64,000 nucleotides of DNA from Methylomonas sp. (GCA_002929135.1 PESC01000012.1:1-64000), one strand, 5' to 3'. Shown: positions 8,761-18,341, counted from the stretch's first letter. The notes: generated by a model from the sequence alone, not told the origin. Numbers and translations are program-made.

Positions 8761-10473
8761 TCAGCGGCCTAGTTTGCGCCGGATGAATGCCACGATGTCG
8801 TCGAATGCAATGTCCTGGCTTTCCGGATCGTTTCGGCCCTGATATTCAGCCATGCCGCTATCGAGGCCGCGATCACCGATGACGATGCGGTGCGGAATGC
8901 CGATCAGTTCCATGTCCGAGAACATGAAACCGGCGCGCACCTTGCGGTCATCGAGCAATGCGTCGATACCGGCGTCGAGCAGGTTGCGGTACACGGTTTC
9001 GACCGTGTCCTGCAAACGATCCGACTTGTGCATGTTCATCGGGCAAATAGCCACTTCGAACGGTGCCAGTTCGTCCGGCCAGAGGATGCCGCGTTCATCG
9101 TGGCCCTGCTCGATGGCAGCGGCCACCACGCGCGAAATGCCGATGCCGTAACAGCCCATCAGCATGACCTGGTTTTTGCCGGCTTCGTTGATGATGCTGG
9201 CATTCATGGCGGCGCTGTACTTGCTGCCGAGCTGGAAGATGTGGCCAACTTCGATGCCACGGGCGAGCGTGATGTTGCCCTGGCCATCCGGGCTGGGGTC
9301 GCCTTCGACGACCAGGCGCAGATCGGCGATGTGCGCGGGTAATGGCAGATCGCGTTGCCAGTTGACGCCTTGGTAATGCTTGCCGTCCTGATTGGCGCCG
9401 CAGATGAAGTCGGCCATGACGGCCACGCTGTGATCGGCGATGACCGGTATGGTCAAACCGATGGGGCCGATCGACCCTGGTTTGCAGCCGCAGGCCGCCA
9501 CGATGTCTTCATCACTGGCAAATTGCAGCGGCGAGACGATGCCGGGCAATTTTTCGGCCTTGATGGGGTTGAGTTCGTGATCGCCGCGCAGCAGCAAGGC
9601 AGCCAGCGTGGCGTTTTCAGCTTTGACGATCAGGGTTTTGAGGCATTGTTGCGGTTGAACGCCAAAAAACCGGCTGACGTCCTCGATGCTGCGCTGGTTG
9701 GGGGTGTCGGCCAGCGTCAGGCTCTGAGCCGGTGCCGGGCGCTCGATCGAAGGCGGCAGGGCTTCGGCTTTTTCGATGTTGGCGGCGTAGTGGCTGGTAT
9801 CGGAAAAGGCGATGGCGTCTTCACCGGAATCAGCCAGTACGTGAAATTCATGCGATACCGCGCCGCCAATGGCACCGGAGTCGGCCATCACTGCGCGGAA
9901 TTTCAGGCCGAAGCGATTGAAGATGTTGCTATAGGTCTGGTACATCACGTCGTAGGTTTGTTGCAACGATGCCTGGTCGAGGTGGAAGGAATAGGCATCT
10001 TTCATGATGAATTCACGAGAACGCATGACGCCGAAGCGCGGGCGGATTTCGTCGCGAAATTTGCTCTGGATTTGATAGTAGGTGATGGGTAACTGCTTGT
10101 AGCTTTTCAGTTCGGCCCGCGCCAGATCGGTGATGATTTCCTCGTGCGTGGGGCCAAGGCAGAAGTCGCGATGGTGGCGATCTTGCAAGCGCGCCAGCTC
10201 AGGGCCGTATTTGTCCCAGCGCCCGGTTTCCTGCCAGAGTTCCGCCGGTTGCAGTGCGGGCATCAACACTTCCAGTGCGCCGACCTTGTTCATTTCCTCG
10301 CGGGTGATGCGCTCGACCTTGCGCAGCACTCGCAGCCCCAGCGGCAGCCAGGTGTAAATACCGGCGGCCAGTTTGCGGATCAGCCCTGCGCGTATCATCA
10401 GTTTGTGGCTGGCGATTTCGGCATCGGCCGGTGTTTCTTTGACGGTGCTGAGCGGGAATTGGGATGTGCGCAT
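8761..10473 (-). CDS. proS: Prolyl-tRNA synthetase (with INS editing domain)
   Basis: Charges tRNA-Pro and edits Ala-tRNA-Pro. It has 570 residues, the long bacterial form. The N-terminal class II core starts [19 protein letters not shown]; motif 2 is [17 protein letters not shown]. The YbaK-like editing insertion lies at about residues 235-380, and the C-terminal anticodon-binding domain starts near residue 470. Motif 3 includes [17 protein letters not shown]. The gene has a 177-bp leader upstream with no other gene in it. Confidence 0.98.
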   Translation of the reverse strand: MRTSQFPLSTVKETPADAEIASHKLMIRAGLIRKLAAGIYTWLPLGLRVLRKVERITREEMNKVGALEVLMPALQPAELWQETGRWDKYGPELARLQDRHHRDFCLGPTHEEIITDLARAELKSYKQLPITYYQIQSKFRDEIRPRFGVMRSREFIMKDAYSFHLDQASLQQTYDVMYQTYSNIFNRFGLKFRAVMADSGAIGGAVSHEFHVLADSGEDAIAFSDTSHYAANIEKAEALPPSIERPAPAQSLTLADTPNQRSIEDVSRFFGVQPQQCLKTLIVKAENATLAALLLRGDHELNPIKAEKLPGIVSPLQFASDEDIVAACGCKPGSIGPIGLTIPVIADHSVAVMADFICGANQDGKHYQGVNWQRDLPLPAHIADLRLVVEGDPSPDGQGNITLARGIEVGHIFQLGSKYSAAMNASIINEAGKNQVMLMGCYGIGISRVVAAAIEQGHDERGILWPDELAPFEVAICPMNMHKSDRLQDTVETVYRNLLDAGIDALLDDRKVRAGFMFSDMELIGIPHRIVIGDRGLDSGMAEYQGRNDPESQDIAFDDIVAFIRRKLGR

Positions 10474-10650
10474 GGTGGTTGGTCGGGGTTGGGCAAAAGG
10501 CGGCGATTTTAAGGGGCGCTGGCGTGGTGATTTTGCAGCTTGGTGGTTTCGAATGACTTGAATTGCTTGCAGCGGGAGGCGTCTGTTCGGTCTACGCGCT
10601 GCCTTTCGGATGTCAGCTCACATGGCATTGCCATCCGAAACGTGTTGTCG

Positions 10651-11556
10651 TCAGACCAGGGTTCGGGCTTTGCTGAAGGCATCCCGGAAATCGATGTATA
10701 CCGGTTCATCGGTTTCCAGCAGTGACTTCAACAATTCATGTTGCAGTTTGTATTTCACGTTGCCGACTGCCAGGGCGCCGACACCGACCGCGCCTGCCGA
10801 TTCAGTGGCCGTGGTCAGTGGCTCTGCCATGGCATTGACATCGATGCCTTCGATTCCGGATGGCGGCACGGCGTTGACGTCGCCCGCGACTTTCAGGCGC
10901 CTGGCTTGCGCCAGAACCGCCGCATTCAATACCCGGATACCGGCTTTCGCCGTGCAGAATACGATGTCGGCATCGGCGATCAGCGCGATTTTTTCGCTGT
11001 CGTTATGGGCTACGGCACCGGAGAGTTTGGCACCGAAACGGCGGCTGTACTGTTTGGCGGCATCGTTGGCGCTGTCGACCGACAGGTGATCGACCAGTAC
11101 CGTGTCGGCACCGGCCAGCGATGCAATGACGCCGGTGGCGATGCCGACGGGGCCGGTGCCGCCAAACACCAAGGCCTTGCTGCCTGCAAGTGCGCCGCCG
11201 TGTTGGTCCTTGAGTGCTTTTTCGACGCAGGCAACCAGGGCCGCTGCGGTGGTGAAGGCGCCGCTGGGGTCGGCGAATACCGATATTTCGAACGGTGGCA
11301 CCATGGCCGGTTTGGCGGCTTGCAACATGTCGACTGCCAGTCCCATGTCGCGGCCACCGATGAAAATCGCGGTTTTCTTGATGCCGGACGGGCTGCGCGA
11401 AAAAATTGCATCCTGGGTCAGGTGGTGAATGCTTTCCAGTTTTACGTTGGAGTAGGGCACCAAAACATCGAAACCGGCATCGAGCGCCATGTTGATGTCA
11501 AACGGGCTGTTGTTCGGCATTGGGTCGAACATGTGAAGTATGCTGCGTTTCGGCAT
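10651..11556 (-). CDS. mtdB: Methylene-tetrahydromethanopterin dehydrogenase, MtdB-like (paralog B)
   Basis: Oxidises methylene-H4MPT to methenyl-H4MPT with NAD(P) in the C1 pathway that carries formaldehyde to formate. With ATG at 11556 (GAGG about 11 bases upstream) it has 301 residues. The start SILHMFDPM and NSPFDINMALDAGFD match MtdB. The dinucleotide fold has GGTGPVG at 132-138; the second strand ends VLVDHLS, with Asp156 and His157. Acidic residues at that position usually favour NAD over NADP. The adjacent upstream gene is a paralog, and the two share a strand and almost certainly a transcript. The symbol is by similarity only. Confidence 0.88.
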   Translation of the reverse strand: MPKRSILHMFDPMPNNSPFDINMALDAGFDVLVPYSNVKLESIHHLTQDAIFSRSPSGIKKTAIFIGGRDMGLAVDMLQAAKPAMVPPFEISVFADPSGAFTTAAALVACVEKALKDQHGGALAGSKALVFGGTGPVGIATGVIASLAGADTVLVDHLSVDSANDAAKQYSRRFGAKLSGAVAHNDSEKIALIADADIVFCTAKAGIRVLNAAVLAQARRLKVAGDVNAVPPSGIEGIDVNAMAEPLTTATESAGAVGVGALAVGNVKYKLQHELLKSLLETDEPVYIDFRDAFSKARTLV

Positions 11557-11605
11557 GGTTATCTTACCCTCGTCGTTGGGTGAGCTTTGCGGTTTACAGA
11601 ACGCA

Positions 11606-12514
11606 CTAATTAGCTGTTTTAATGAATTCACGCGCGACTTCGAAAGCGTGTTCAAAATGCAGGAAAAGTGCTTTGTCGCTTTCCAGCATGCGCTTCAGCA
11701 ACCGACTTTGTGCCTGGTATTTGATGTTACCGATCGCCAGGGCGCCGATACCGACCGCGCCACTGTTCGAGCCTTCCAGCGGCTTGCCATTGTCGAACGC
11801 ATCCAGGCCAGCGATACCGGCAGGGGGTACGGCATTGACGTCGGCGGCCACTTTCAGTTGCGGCGCCGCGGCAATCAATTCGGCGCTGAGTAGTTCGATG
11901 CCAGCGGCGCCGGTCGCAAACACGATGTCGGCGGTTTTCATGTACTCGGCCTTGTCGGCATCGGCACCGGCGCTGATGTCGATTTTGCCGTCGCCAAATT
12001 CATCGTTGCAAAGTTCCGCCGTGCGTTGCGCCTTGTCGAGTTGACGGCCAATGATGCGGACATGGGCGCCGGCTTGCGCGGCGATGACGGCGGCTACCTG
12101 GCCAACAGGGCCGGTGCCACCCAGGGCCAGAACGGTCTTGCCTTGCAGTGTGGTGTCGAATTTGTCGGCCAGTTCTCTTTCAACGGCGGCAACCATGCCG
12201 GCTGCCGTGGTGAAGGCACCGCTGGGGTCGGCGAATACCGATACTTCGAACGGCGGCACCATGGAGTTTTTCGCGGTTTTCAGCATATCCATGGCTTGTT
12301 TGGTTTCACGGCCACCGATGAAGATTGCGGTACGCAACAAGCCTTTGGGGCTGCGCGAAAAGATGGCGTCCTGAACCAGGCCGCGAACTTCGCTGGGTTC
12401 GACATTGATGTACGGCACGGCCGAAATCCAGCCGGCATCCATGGCCATGTTGACGTCGAAGGGACTCAGGTTTTTCGCTGTGGTCAGCATGTGTAGGATG
12501 AAAGGTTTTTCCAT
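11606..12514 (-). CDS. Methylene-tetrahydromethanopterin dehydrogenase, MtdA/MtdB-family paralog A
   Basis: Same family as the next gene, with 302 residues from ATG at 12514 (AAGAGA eight bases upstream). Residue-for-residue numbering matches the paralog: NLSPFDVNMAMDAG, FADPSGAFTTAAG and GGTGPVG at 132-138. The end of the second strand differs: IIGRQLDKAQ with Arg157. That resembles the NADP-specific MtdA of Methylobacterium, recalled as CGRKLDKAQ. The inference is an NADP-preferring isozyme. It could also belong to the MtdC class; a phylogeny would decide. It lies 89 bp downstream of suhB. Confidence 0.85.
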   Translation of the reverse strand: MEKPFILHMLTTAKNLSPFDVNMAMDAGWISAVPYINVEPSEVRGLVQDAIFSRSPKGLLRTAIFIGGRETKQAMDMLKTAKNSMVPPFEVSVFADPSGAFTTAAGMVAAVERELADKFDTTLQGKTVLALGGTGPVGQVAAVIAAQAGAHVRIIGRQLDKAQRTAELCNDEFGDGKIDISAGADADKAEYMKTADIVFATGAAGIELLSAELIAAAPQLKVAADVNAVPPAGIAGLDAFDNGKPLEGSNSGAVGIGALAIGNIKYQAQSRLLKRMLESDKALFLHFEHAFEVAREFIKTAN

Positions 12515-12603
12515 TGGCTTATCTCTTAAGGTTCGTGTCTGTCGTTGAGTAAGAAAGATGATTTTTCGATAGCCGCTTCCGAAGGGGAGGGGGGGCAGCT
12601 TTA

Positions 12604-13398
12604 CTATTTGAGTTTGTCCGTTACATGCGGTGCGATGGCGTGATACATCAGTTGATGCATTTTGAGGTTGCCGACGATGATGTTGCCGGATTGCAGATAT
12701 TTGTCGTTGAACGAAAAATCGGTGGCGACACCGCCTGCTTCTTGAATCAGCAATACACCGGCCGCGATGTCCCATTCCTTGACGCCGATTTCCCAGTAGG
12801 CATCGAGACGGCCACAGGCCACATAGGCCATGTCCAAGGCAGCGGCCCCGGCGCGGCGTATGCCGGCAGTGTCGCCGCAAACGCTGCGGAACATGCCGAG
12901 ATAGGCTTCGATGTGCTCCATGGTTTTGAACGGGAAACCGGTGCCGATCAGGGCGCCACGCAGGCTGTTCTGTTTGCTGACGCGGATGCGGCGATTGTTC
13001 AGCATGGCGCCGCCACCGCGTTCGGCGGTGAATAATTCGTCACGATGCGGGTCGTAGATGACGCCAATTTCGAGTTTGTTTTTCAGTTTCAGCGCAATCG
13101 AAACGGCGTAATGCGGAAAACCATGCAGGTAGTTGGTGGTGCCGTCGAGCGGGTCGATGATCCACACATAATCGTTACCTTTATGTTCGCCGCTTTCTTC
13201 CGCCAAGATGGCGTGGTCGGGGAAGGCCGTGCGCAGGACTTTGATGATCTCCTGCTCGGCCATGCGATCGACTTCGGATGCGTAGTCGTTGCGGCTTTTT
13301 TGAGCGATGGCGAGTTTGTCGAGATTCTGCGCGGAGCGTTGAATCAGGTCGCCAGCATTCCGCGCAGCGCGGATGGCGATGTTGAGCATCGGATGCAT
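12604..13398 (-). CDS. suhB: Inositol-1-monophosphatase family protein SuhB
   Basis: Mg-dependent phosphatase of the inositol monophosphatase family; in E. coli SuhB also acts as an rRNA antitermination factor with NusA/NusG. The start MHPMLNIAIRAARNAGDLI at 13398 matches E. coli SuhB nearly exactly and gives 264 residues. The metal motifs are ILAEESG, WIIDPLDGTTNYLHGFP and EWDIAAGVLLIQEAGG. A longer frame to 13437 lacks conservation. It is divergent from trmJ with about 100 bp between. Confidence 0.96.
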   Translation of the reverse strand: MHPMLNIAIRAARNAGDLIQRSAQNLDKLAIAQKSRNDYASEVDRMAEQEIIKVLRTAFPDHAILAEESGEHKGNDYVWIIDPLDGTTNYLHGFPHYAVSIALKLKNKLEIGVIYDPHRDELFTAERGGGAMLNNRRIRVSKQNSLRGALIGTGFPFKTMEHIEAYLGMFRSVCGDTAGIRRAGAAALDMAYVACGRLDAYWEIGVKEWDIAAGVLLIQEAGGVATDFSFNDKYLQSGNIIVGNLKMHQLMYHAIAPHVTDKLK

Positions 13399-13498
13399 AG
13401 TGCGGATTGGAAATGAGCCAAAACAGAAAAGCGGCATAGGATAACAAATGTTTTGCTAGAATCGCGCCCTTTCATCGTGTCCGGGTCTTAAGGTTTTG

Positions 13499-14218
13499 TT
13501 GTCGAATTTCAAAATCGTTCTGGTCGAAACCTCGCATCCTGGCAACATCGGGGCGGTTGCCAGAGCCATGAAAAATATGGCGCTGACTGAGCTGCGGCTG
13601 GTTTCGCCCAAGCTGTTTCCTCATGCCGATGCCACGGCGCGCGCATCGGGCGCCGATGATGTCTTGCGAGATGCCAAAGTTTACGACACGCTGGCAGCCG
13701 CCATTGCCGATTGTCAGGTCGTGCTGGGCACCAGTGCGCGTGACCGTACCATCAGCTGGCCAGTGCTGACCGCACGGCAATGCGCCGAGCGCTGGGTAGG
13801 CGCCGCCGACGCCAACATCGCCCTGGTGTTTGGCCGGGAAAGCTCGGGGCTGGCCAATCACGAGCTCGACCTGTGCCACTTCCTGCTGCGCATTCCGTGC
13901 AATCCCGATTACAGCTCGCTGAATCTGGCCGCCGCTGTGCAGGTGGTCTGTTATGAACTGTTCGTTGCGTCGGGGCAGAAACACCCAAGCGGCATTGGCG
14001 ATGTCGGCGAAGAGCCGCTGGCCTCTTCTGAACAAATGGAAGGCTTTTACCAGCATCTGCTGCAAACCATGGCCGACATCGGCTTTCTGCAGCCGGGTGG
14101 CTCCGTGTCCATCATGCGGCGGTTGCGCCGTCTGTTCAACCGCGCCCAGCTCGATACCAAAGAGCTGGACATTCTGCGCGGCATCCTGCGCTTCTCGCAG
14201 AATCACAACCTGAAGTAA
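13499..14218 (+). CDS. trmJ: tRNA (cytidine/uridine-2'-O-)-methyltransferase TrmJ
   Basis: SPOUT-class methyltransferase that modifies position 32 of tRNAs. It has 239 residues. Knot motifs are visible: VLVETSHPGNIGAVARAMKNM at the start, ALVFGRESSGLANHEL in the middle and IPCNPDYSSLNLAAAVQ. There is no ATG near the start. TTG at 13499 has AAGG five bases upstream; another TTG at 13496 is too close. The divergent suhB-trmJ arrangement is common in Gammaproteobacteria. Confidence 0.95.
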   Translation: MSNFKIVLVETSHPGNIGAVARAMKNMALTELRLVSPKLFPHADATARASGADDVLRDAKVYDTLAAAIADCQVVLGTSARDRTISWPVLTARQCAERWVGAADANIALVFGRESSGLANHELDLCHFLLRIPCNPDYSSLNLAAAVQVVCYELFVASGQKHPSGIGDVGEEPLASSEQMEGFYQHLLQTMADIGFLQPGGSVSIMRRLRRLFNRAQLDTKELDILRGILRFSQNHNLK

Positions 14219-14284
14219 ACGTCGAACTGCGTTATGTTGGGTCGTATCAAAGCAGATAGATAAACTGTTCAGCCTCCAGTTGGG

Positions 14285-14401
14285 ATTTGGTCATAAATAA
14301 CATCCCTGTCTATCGCCTTCCCCCCCAACCCTCTCCCGGAGGGGAGAGCGAAGCGAGGGGGGCGAAGCCGAGAATAATGAGGATGTTATTTATGACCAAA
14401 T
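14285..14401. repeat. 117-bp element with 21-bp perfect terminal inverted repeats (MITE-like)
   Basis: The segment 14285-14305 (ATTTGGTCATAA, continuing to 21 bases) is perfectly repeated in inverse at 14381-14401. Inside, CTCTCCC and GGGGAGAG at about 14331-14348 form a second hairpin, with C7/G6 runs around it. It sits between the convergent trmJ and phosphohexomutase genes, is non-coding and fits a miniature inverted-repeat element. It could instead act as a bidirectional hairpin. No second copy is in this window. Confidence 0.75.
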
Positions 14402-14468
14402 TCTTGGCTGGTTTCGTTGCCAGTGCTCTGAGCCTGAATCGTTGCCGATCGCTGGGCAGGACTAGCCT

Positions 14469-15902
14469 TCAGCTCACCAGTCGTTGTTTCAGCCGATGCA
14501 GCGTCAGATCGACCCAGGTCTGGGCGCGTTCAACCGTGTCGGCTTCGGCGTAGCAGCGTAATTCCGGGGCATTGCCTGATGGCCGTACATGGACGATGTC
14601 GCCAGTGGCCAAGGTCAACCGCAGGCCGTCGGTGTTATCGCGCTGGACGATGGTGACCGACTGGTCGCCCCAGATTTCCTGATAGGCGCTGCCGTCAGTT
14701 TGCAATTGCTTCAGCAAGTCCCGGCTGATGTCTGTCGGAAAATCCTGAAGCCGGTCGCTGGCGGTGTGGCGCTGGGGTAGCGTGTCGGTCAGTGCCGACA
14801 GTTTTACGCCGCGCTGACGCGCCATGGCCAGCAAGGCTAGCACCGGTAACACCGAATCGCGGGTTGGCAGGGCGGTTAGTGGTTGGCCATTCACCGTCAA
14901 GCCCTGGCCCGCCAGAAAGCCGCCGTTGGCTTCGAAACCGGCAACACGGCCATCGGCTTGCGCCATGCCCGCGATGACGAAGGGCGAACCGATGCGGGTG
15001 CGCACCACCTGTTTGAACCCATTGCAACGTTCGATGGCGGTGTTGCAACTTACCGGCACGACTACGGTTTCCGCGTCAAGAAATTGGGCGCACAGCAAGC
15101 CGACGATGTCACCGCGCAGCCAGTTGCCGGTTTCATCGCCGATCAATGGCCGGTCGCCGTCGCCGTCGGTCGAAACCATGGCATCGAGTCGGTATTCGGT
15201 AGCCCATTCCCGACCGCGTTGCCGGTCTTCGGCGCTGACGGCTTCGGTATCGATAGGAACGAAACAGTCGGTGCGGCCTATGCCGACGACTTCGGCGCCT
15301 AGGTCGGTCAGCAGTGTTTTCAACACATCACGCGCCACGCTCGAATGCTCGTAAACACCGATGCGCCAGCCTTGTAGCAAGTCGGGTGCAAACAGCGAGC
15401 GGTAACGCTTGCGATAATTCTGCATCGCCGCCGGGTTGACTTCGGGCAGGTCGTCTTCGGTTGTCAGCGGTTTTGTCTCGACACAGGCGGCGGTAATTGC
15501 CGCTTCGTCGGCTTTGCTGATTTCGCCGGTCGAGCGGTAAAACTTGATGCCATTGCGGTTGAAAGGAATGTGGCTGCCGGTGACCATGATCGCCGGAATG
15601 CCGGATTGCAAGCTGTGCAGCGCCAAGGCGGGTGTCGGGAGTGCGCCACAGAAATCTACCTCGCCGCCTGCCTGGCGTATGCCGACAGCGCAGGCGCGGG
15701 CAATGGCCGGGCTGGACGGGCGCAAATCCATGCCGAGCGCAACCCGCAGGCCAGGTCGAATCAGCTTCAGACCATGCAGGAATGCCAGCGTGTAGGCGAT
15801 GCAGACGTCGTCGGTCATTTGAGTGACGAGTCCGCGTGCACCGCTGGTGCCGAAGGCAACGCCACTTTTTGTCATCAGGTTTTGGATGTCGTGAGTAGTC
15901 AT
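14469..15902 (-). CDS. Phosphohexomutase (phosphomannomutase/phosphoglucomutase family)
   Basis: Alpha-D-phosphohexomutase of 477 residues, moving phosphate between C1 and C6 of a hexose. The phosphoserine loop is VTGSHIPFNRNGIKF with Ser110 (TGSH where most members have TASHN). The metal-binding loop is DGDGDRP, the sugar-binding loop FEANGGFL, and the phosphate-binding loop RPSGNAPELR. Substrate choice (mannose, glucose or glucosamine phosphate) cannot be read from these motifs. It is convergent with trmJ and divergent from apt. Confidence 0.9.
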   Translation of the reverse strand: MTTHDIQNLMTKSGVAFGTSGARGLVTQMTDDVCIAYTLAFLHGLKLIRPGLRVALGMDLRPSSPAIARACAVGIRQAGGEVDFCGALPTPALALHSLQSGIPAIMVTGSHIPFNRNGIKFYRSTGEISKADEAAITAACVETKPLTTEDDLPEVNPAAMQNYRKRYRSLFAPDLLQGWRIGVYEHSSVARDVLKTLLTDLGAEVVGIGRTDCFVPIDTEAVSAEDRQRGREWATEYRLDAMVSTDGDGDRPLIGDETGNWLRGDIVGLLCAQFLDAETVVVPVSCNTAIERCNGFKQVVRTRIGSPFVIAGMAQADGRVAGFEANGGFLAGQGLTVNGQPLTALPTRDSVLPVLALLAMARQRGVKLSALTDTLPQRHTASDRLQDFPTDISRDLLKQLQTDGSAYQEIWGDQSVTIVQRDNTDGLRLTLATGDIVHVRPSGNAPELRCYAEADTVERAQTWVDLTLHRLKQRLVS

Positions 15903-16107
15903 ATTGTGTGGTCAATAGGTTTCAAGCAATGCCATGGGGCGGCATGACAAGGGGTTGTCCGCAGGTGACACCCCGCTCTATTACAGCCGACAATTCAGCC
16001 ATAGATTGTTTCCGCATGTTTTTCCCGGCGTCCATTTGCAGGAGAATGGGCAGGATGGAAAAGTGATTTACCATAACCGCTATCGAGTCAAGAGAAGGAG
16101 TGTTGAA

Positions 16108-16623
16108 GTGGAACGATTAAGAGGCAAGATTCGTGATATTCCTGATTTCCCCAAGCCGGGTATCGTTTTCAAGGACATCACACCACTGGTGAGAGACCCG
16201 GCGGCGCTCAGATTGACGGTACACCAGTTGTTGCATCCGTTCCTTGGTCGTGACATTACCGCTGTGGCCAGTATGGAGGCACGGGGCTTTATTTTTGGTT
16301 CGCTGCTGGCCTGGGAGCTTGGCTTGCCGTTCATTCCGCTGCGGAAACCCGGCAAATTGCCGTATGACGTGCAAACTGTGTCTTACGAACTGGAATACGG
16401 TTCGGCAGAGCTGGAAATACATACCGATGCCGTCGATGCGAGCGACAAGGTCTTGCTGGTGGATGATTTGCTGGCAACCGGTGGCACGGCCAGGGCGGGT
16501 TGCGAATTGATAGAAAAACAAGGTGCCAGTGTCGTGGCCTGCGCATTCGTGATCGAGCTTGATTTTCTGAATGGTCGCAATCTATTGCAAGGCTACGAGG
16601 TTCATACACTGCTGCGTTATTGA
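16108..16623 (+). CDS. apt: Adenine phosphoribosyltransferase
   Basis: Salvages adenine to AMP using PRPP. The start is GTG at 16108 with a strong AAGGAG at 16095-16100, seven bases upstream. The resulting 171 residues begin MERLRGKIRDIPDFPKPGIVF, as in the family; the longer frame from 15934 is unsupported. The PRPP-binding motif is VLLVDDLLATGGTA, and EARGFIFG and RKPGKLPYD are intact. It could recycle the adenine released by HpnG, encoded 6 kb away. It ends in a strong terminator. Confidence 0.97.
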   Translation: MERLRGKIRDIPDFPKPGIVFKDITPLVRDPAALRLTVHQLLHPFLGRDITAVASMEARGFIFGSLLAWELGLPFIPLRKPGKLPYDVQTVSYELEYGSAELEIHTDAVDASDKVLLVDDLLATGGTARAGCELIEKQGASVVACAFVIELDFLNGRNLLQGYEVHTLLRY

Positions 16624-16642
16624 TCCGCCGAAATTCCTGCAC

Positions 16643-16676
16643 AAAAAAGACGCCTCGAGGCGTCTTTTTTGTTTTT
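16643..16676. terminator. Bidirectional intrinsic terminator between apt and mlaA
   Basis: AAAAAAGACGCC at 16643-16654 pairs with GGCGTCTTTTTT at 16659-16670 around a TCGA loop, followed by GTTTTTT. The A-run and T-run let it serve apt on the plus strand and mlaA on the minus strand. Confidence 0.93.
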
Positions 16677-16693
16677 TCGCAAGTGGTTACGGC

Positions 16694-17665
16694 CTAATGT
16701 TTACGCCGCTTTTTCTTGCTTAGTTGATCCACTTTTGCAGAGGCTTTTTCGAATTGATATTCGGCGCGCTCAAATGATTTTGACATGTCGTCGAAGGCGT
16801 CGCTGCCCTGTGCAAGCGTCTTGGAAGGCTTGGCTGCGCCACTGAGTTTGCCGTGTTTGTCGGCAGTGGGTGCAGGCGATTTGCCCGGTTGCGCTATTGC
16901 TTCATCGACGGCGTCATTAATGTCGAAGTCATGTTCCTTGGAATCCAGTAGACCGTCCTTGACCAGATTGGAGCGATATTGCAGAAACGATTCCCGGGTA
17001 AATACGTAAGGATCGAGGGCGGCTTCATTGATGAAGTTCAAGGCGCCGTCTGCATTCGCGCGGTCGTTGATGCCTTCCAGGACGCCCACCATCGGTGCAT
17101 AGGAGCCAGGATTGGCCGCACGGTCGAAAAGGCTTGCGGTGCCGTCGCGCAGCGTTGTCGGCCCCATGATGGGTAAAACCAGATAAGGCCCTTGATTTAC
17201 CCCCCAAACAGCCAGCGTTTGGCCAAAGTCTTCGACATTGCTTTGCAAGCCCAGCTCGGAGGCGACATCGACGAATCCGCCAATGCCTATCGTGGTGTTG
17301 GTCAGAAAACGTCCGGTATCAGCGGCACCCTGTTCGAATTTGCCTTGCAACATGTCGTTGATGACAACGTTGATGCCTTTCAGATTATTGAAAAAATTGG
17401 ATACACCGGTTTGCATGAACCTTGGCGTAATGAATTTGTAGCCATCGGCAACGGGTTTCAACAGGTACTTGTCCAGTCCCATGTTGAAGCCGTACATCGA
17501 ACGGTTGAAATCTTCATACGGATCAATCGTAACGCTGGCTGATGATGGCTGATCGGGTCTGATTTCGGTGCTGGCGCAGCCTGGCAGCAGCGAAATAATG
17601 CTCGCGATTAGCAAAACTTTGCCCAGCAAGATGTTTGTGCTGCTTTGAGTATTGATATCCAACAT
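16694..17665 (-). CDS. mlaA: MlaA (VacJ) lipoprotein with basic C-terminal extension
   Basis: Outer-membrane lipoprotein that removes misplaced phospholipid from the outer leaflet and hands it to periplasmic MlaC. It has 323 residues. The lipobox is LLPGC with Cys30. The MlaA domain is clear: DPYEDFNRSMYGFN, then FLTNTTIGIGGFVDVA and GPYLVLPIMGPTTLRDG. After about residue 250 there is an extension of some 70 residues, low in complexity and ending in KKKRRKH, which E. coli MlaA lacks. It is last in an hpnH - hpnM/mlaC - mlaA group; no mlaFEDB genes are nearby. Confidence 0.94.
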   Translation of the reverse strand: MLDINTQSSTNILLGKVLLIASIISLLPGCASTEIRPDQPSSASVTIDPYEDFNRSMYGFNMGLDKYLLKPVADGYKFITPRFMQTGVSNFFNNLKGINVVINDMLQGKFEQGAADTGRFLTNTTIGIGGFVDVASELGLQSNVEDFGQTLAVWGVNQGPYLVLPIMGPTTLRDGTASLFDRAANPGSYAPMVGVLEGINDRANADGALNFINEAALDPYVFTRESFLQYRSNLVKDGLLDSKEHDFDINDAVDEAIAQPGKSPAPTADKHGKLSGAAKPSKTLAQGSDAFDDMSKSFERAEYQFEKASAKVDQLSKKKRRKH

Positions 17666-17686
17666 TATTCACAATTCCCAACAATT

Positions 17687-18292
17687 CTATTGTTTTTCGT
17701 AACTTTCTATTCTTTCTGTGATTTTGGCAATCAAACCGTCAAAACCATGGCGACTCAGTACACTGGTGTATTCCGATCGCTTCAAGGCGAGGTCGCTGAC
17801 GCCATCGGCAATTATATTGATAATCCGCCAGCCTTCGTCTTTTTTCTTCATCATGTAGCCGAATCTGACGTCTTTTTCGCCGGGAATCGACAGTGTTGAA
17901 TGAATCACCACGCCGCCTCTGCCGGTTTCCTCTTCCGAGACGAAGTTGAATGATTCGCCGGTGTATTCCTTGAAGTTATGGGCGTAAGCCGAAATGCTCA
18001 AGCGTGAAAACTCCTCTTCGAATCTGGCTTGCTGCTCGGGGGTAAATCCTTCCCATTCTTTACCCACTACGATGCGTGCAATTTTGGGCAGATCGTGGCT
18101 GTTTTTTACGGCAGCCTCCAAAGCATCGTAGCGACCCTTGAAGCCCAGCTCCTTGCCGCGCTTCATGACATCAATCAGCTGATTCTGAAATTGCTCGACC
18201 ACTTGCCTGGCAGACAATTCATCTGCACCAACAGCTCCTGCCAATCCGGACAGAGCTAAAAACAACAAGCCAACGTAAATTTTTCTCAACAT
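17687..18292 (-). CDS. hpnM: MlaC/Ttg2D-family periplasmic lipid-binding protein (HpnM type)
   Basis: Periplasmic carrier of the MlaC family (201 residues), with a signal peptide MLRKIYVGLLFLALSGLAGAVGA. Conserved parts are IARIVVGKEWEGFTPEQQARFEEEFSRL and WRIINIIADGVSDLALKRSEY. In hopanoid clusters this family member is called HpnM, and its place between hpnH and mlaA fits that reading; plain mlaC is the alternative. AGGTGG lies just upstream of the ATG. The likely cargo is phospholipid or hopanoid, which is inferred. Confidence 0.88.
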   Translation of the reverse strand: MLRKIYVGLLFLALSGLAGAVGADELSARQVVEQFQNQLIDVMKRGKELGFKGRYDALEAAVKNSHDLPKIARIVVGKEWEGFTPEQQARFEEEFSRLSISAYAHNFKEYTGESFNFVSEEETGRGGVVIHSTLSIPGEKDVRFGYMMKKKDEGWRIINIIADGVSDLALKRSEYTSVLSRHGFDGLIAKITERIESYEKQ

Positions 18293-18341
18293 GATCGACC
18301 ACCTGTGCTCGGGAATAATGACATTGCAAGACCACCTGTAT

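Noticed and set aside
15934..16107. Longer N-terminus for Apt
   Set aside because: Not conserved, and the GTG at 16108 has a strong ribosome site at the correct spacing.
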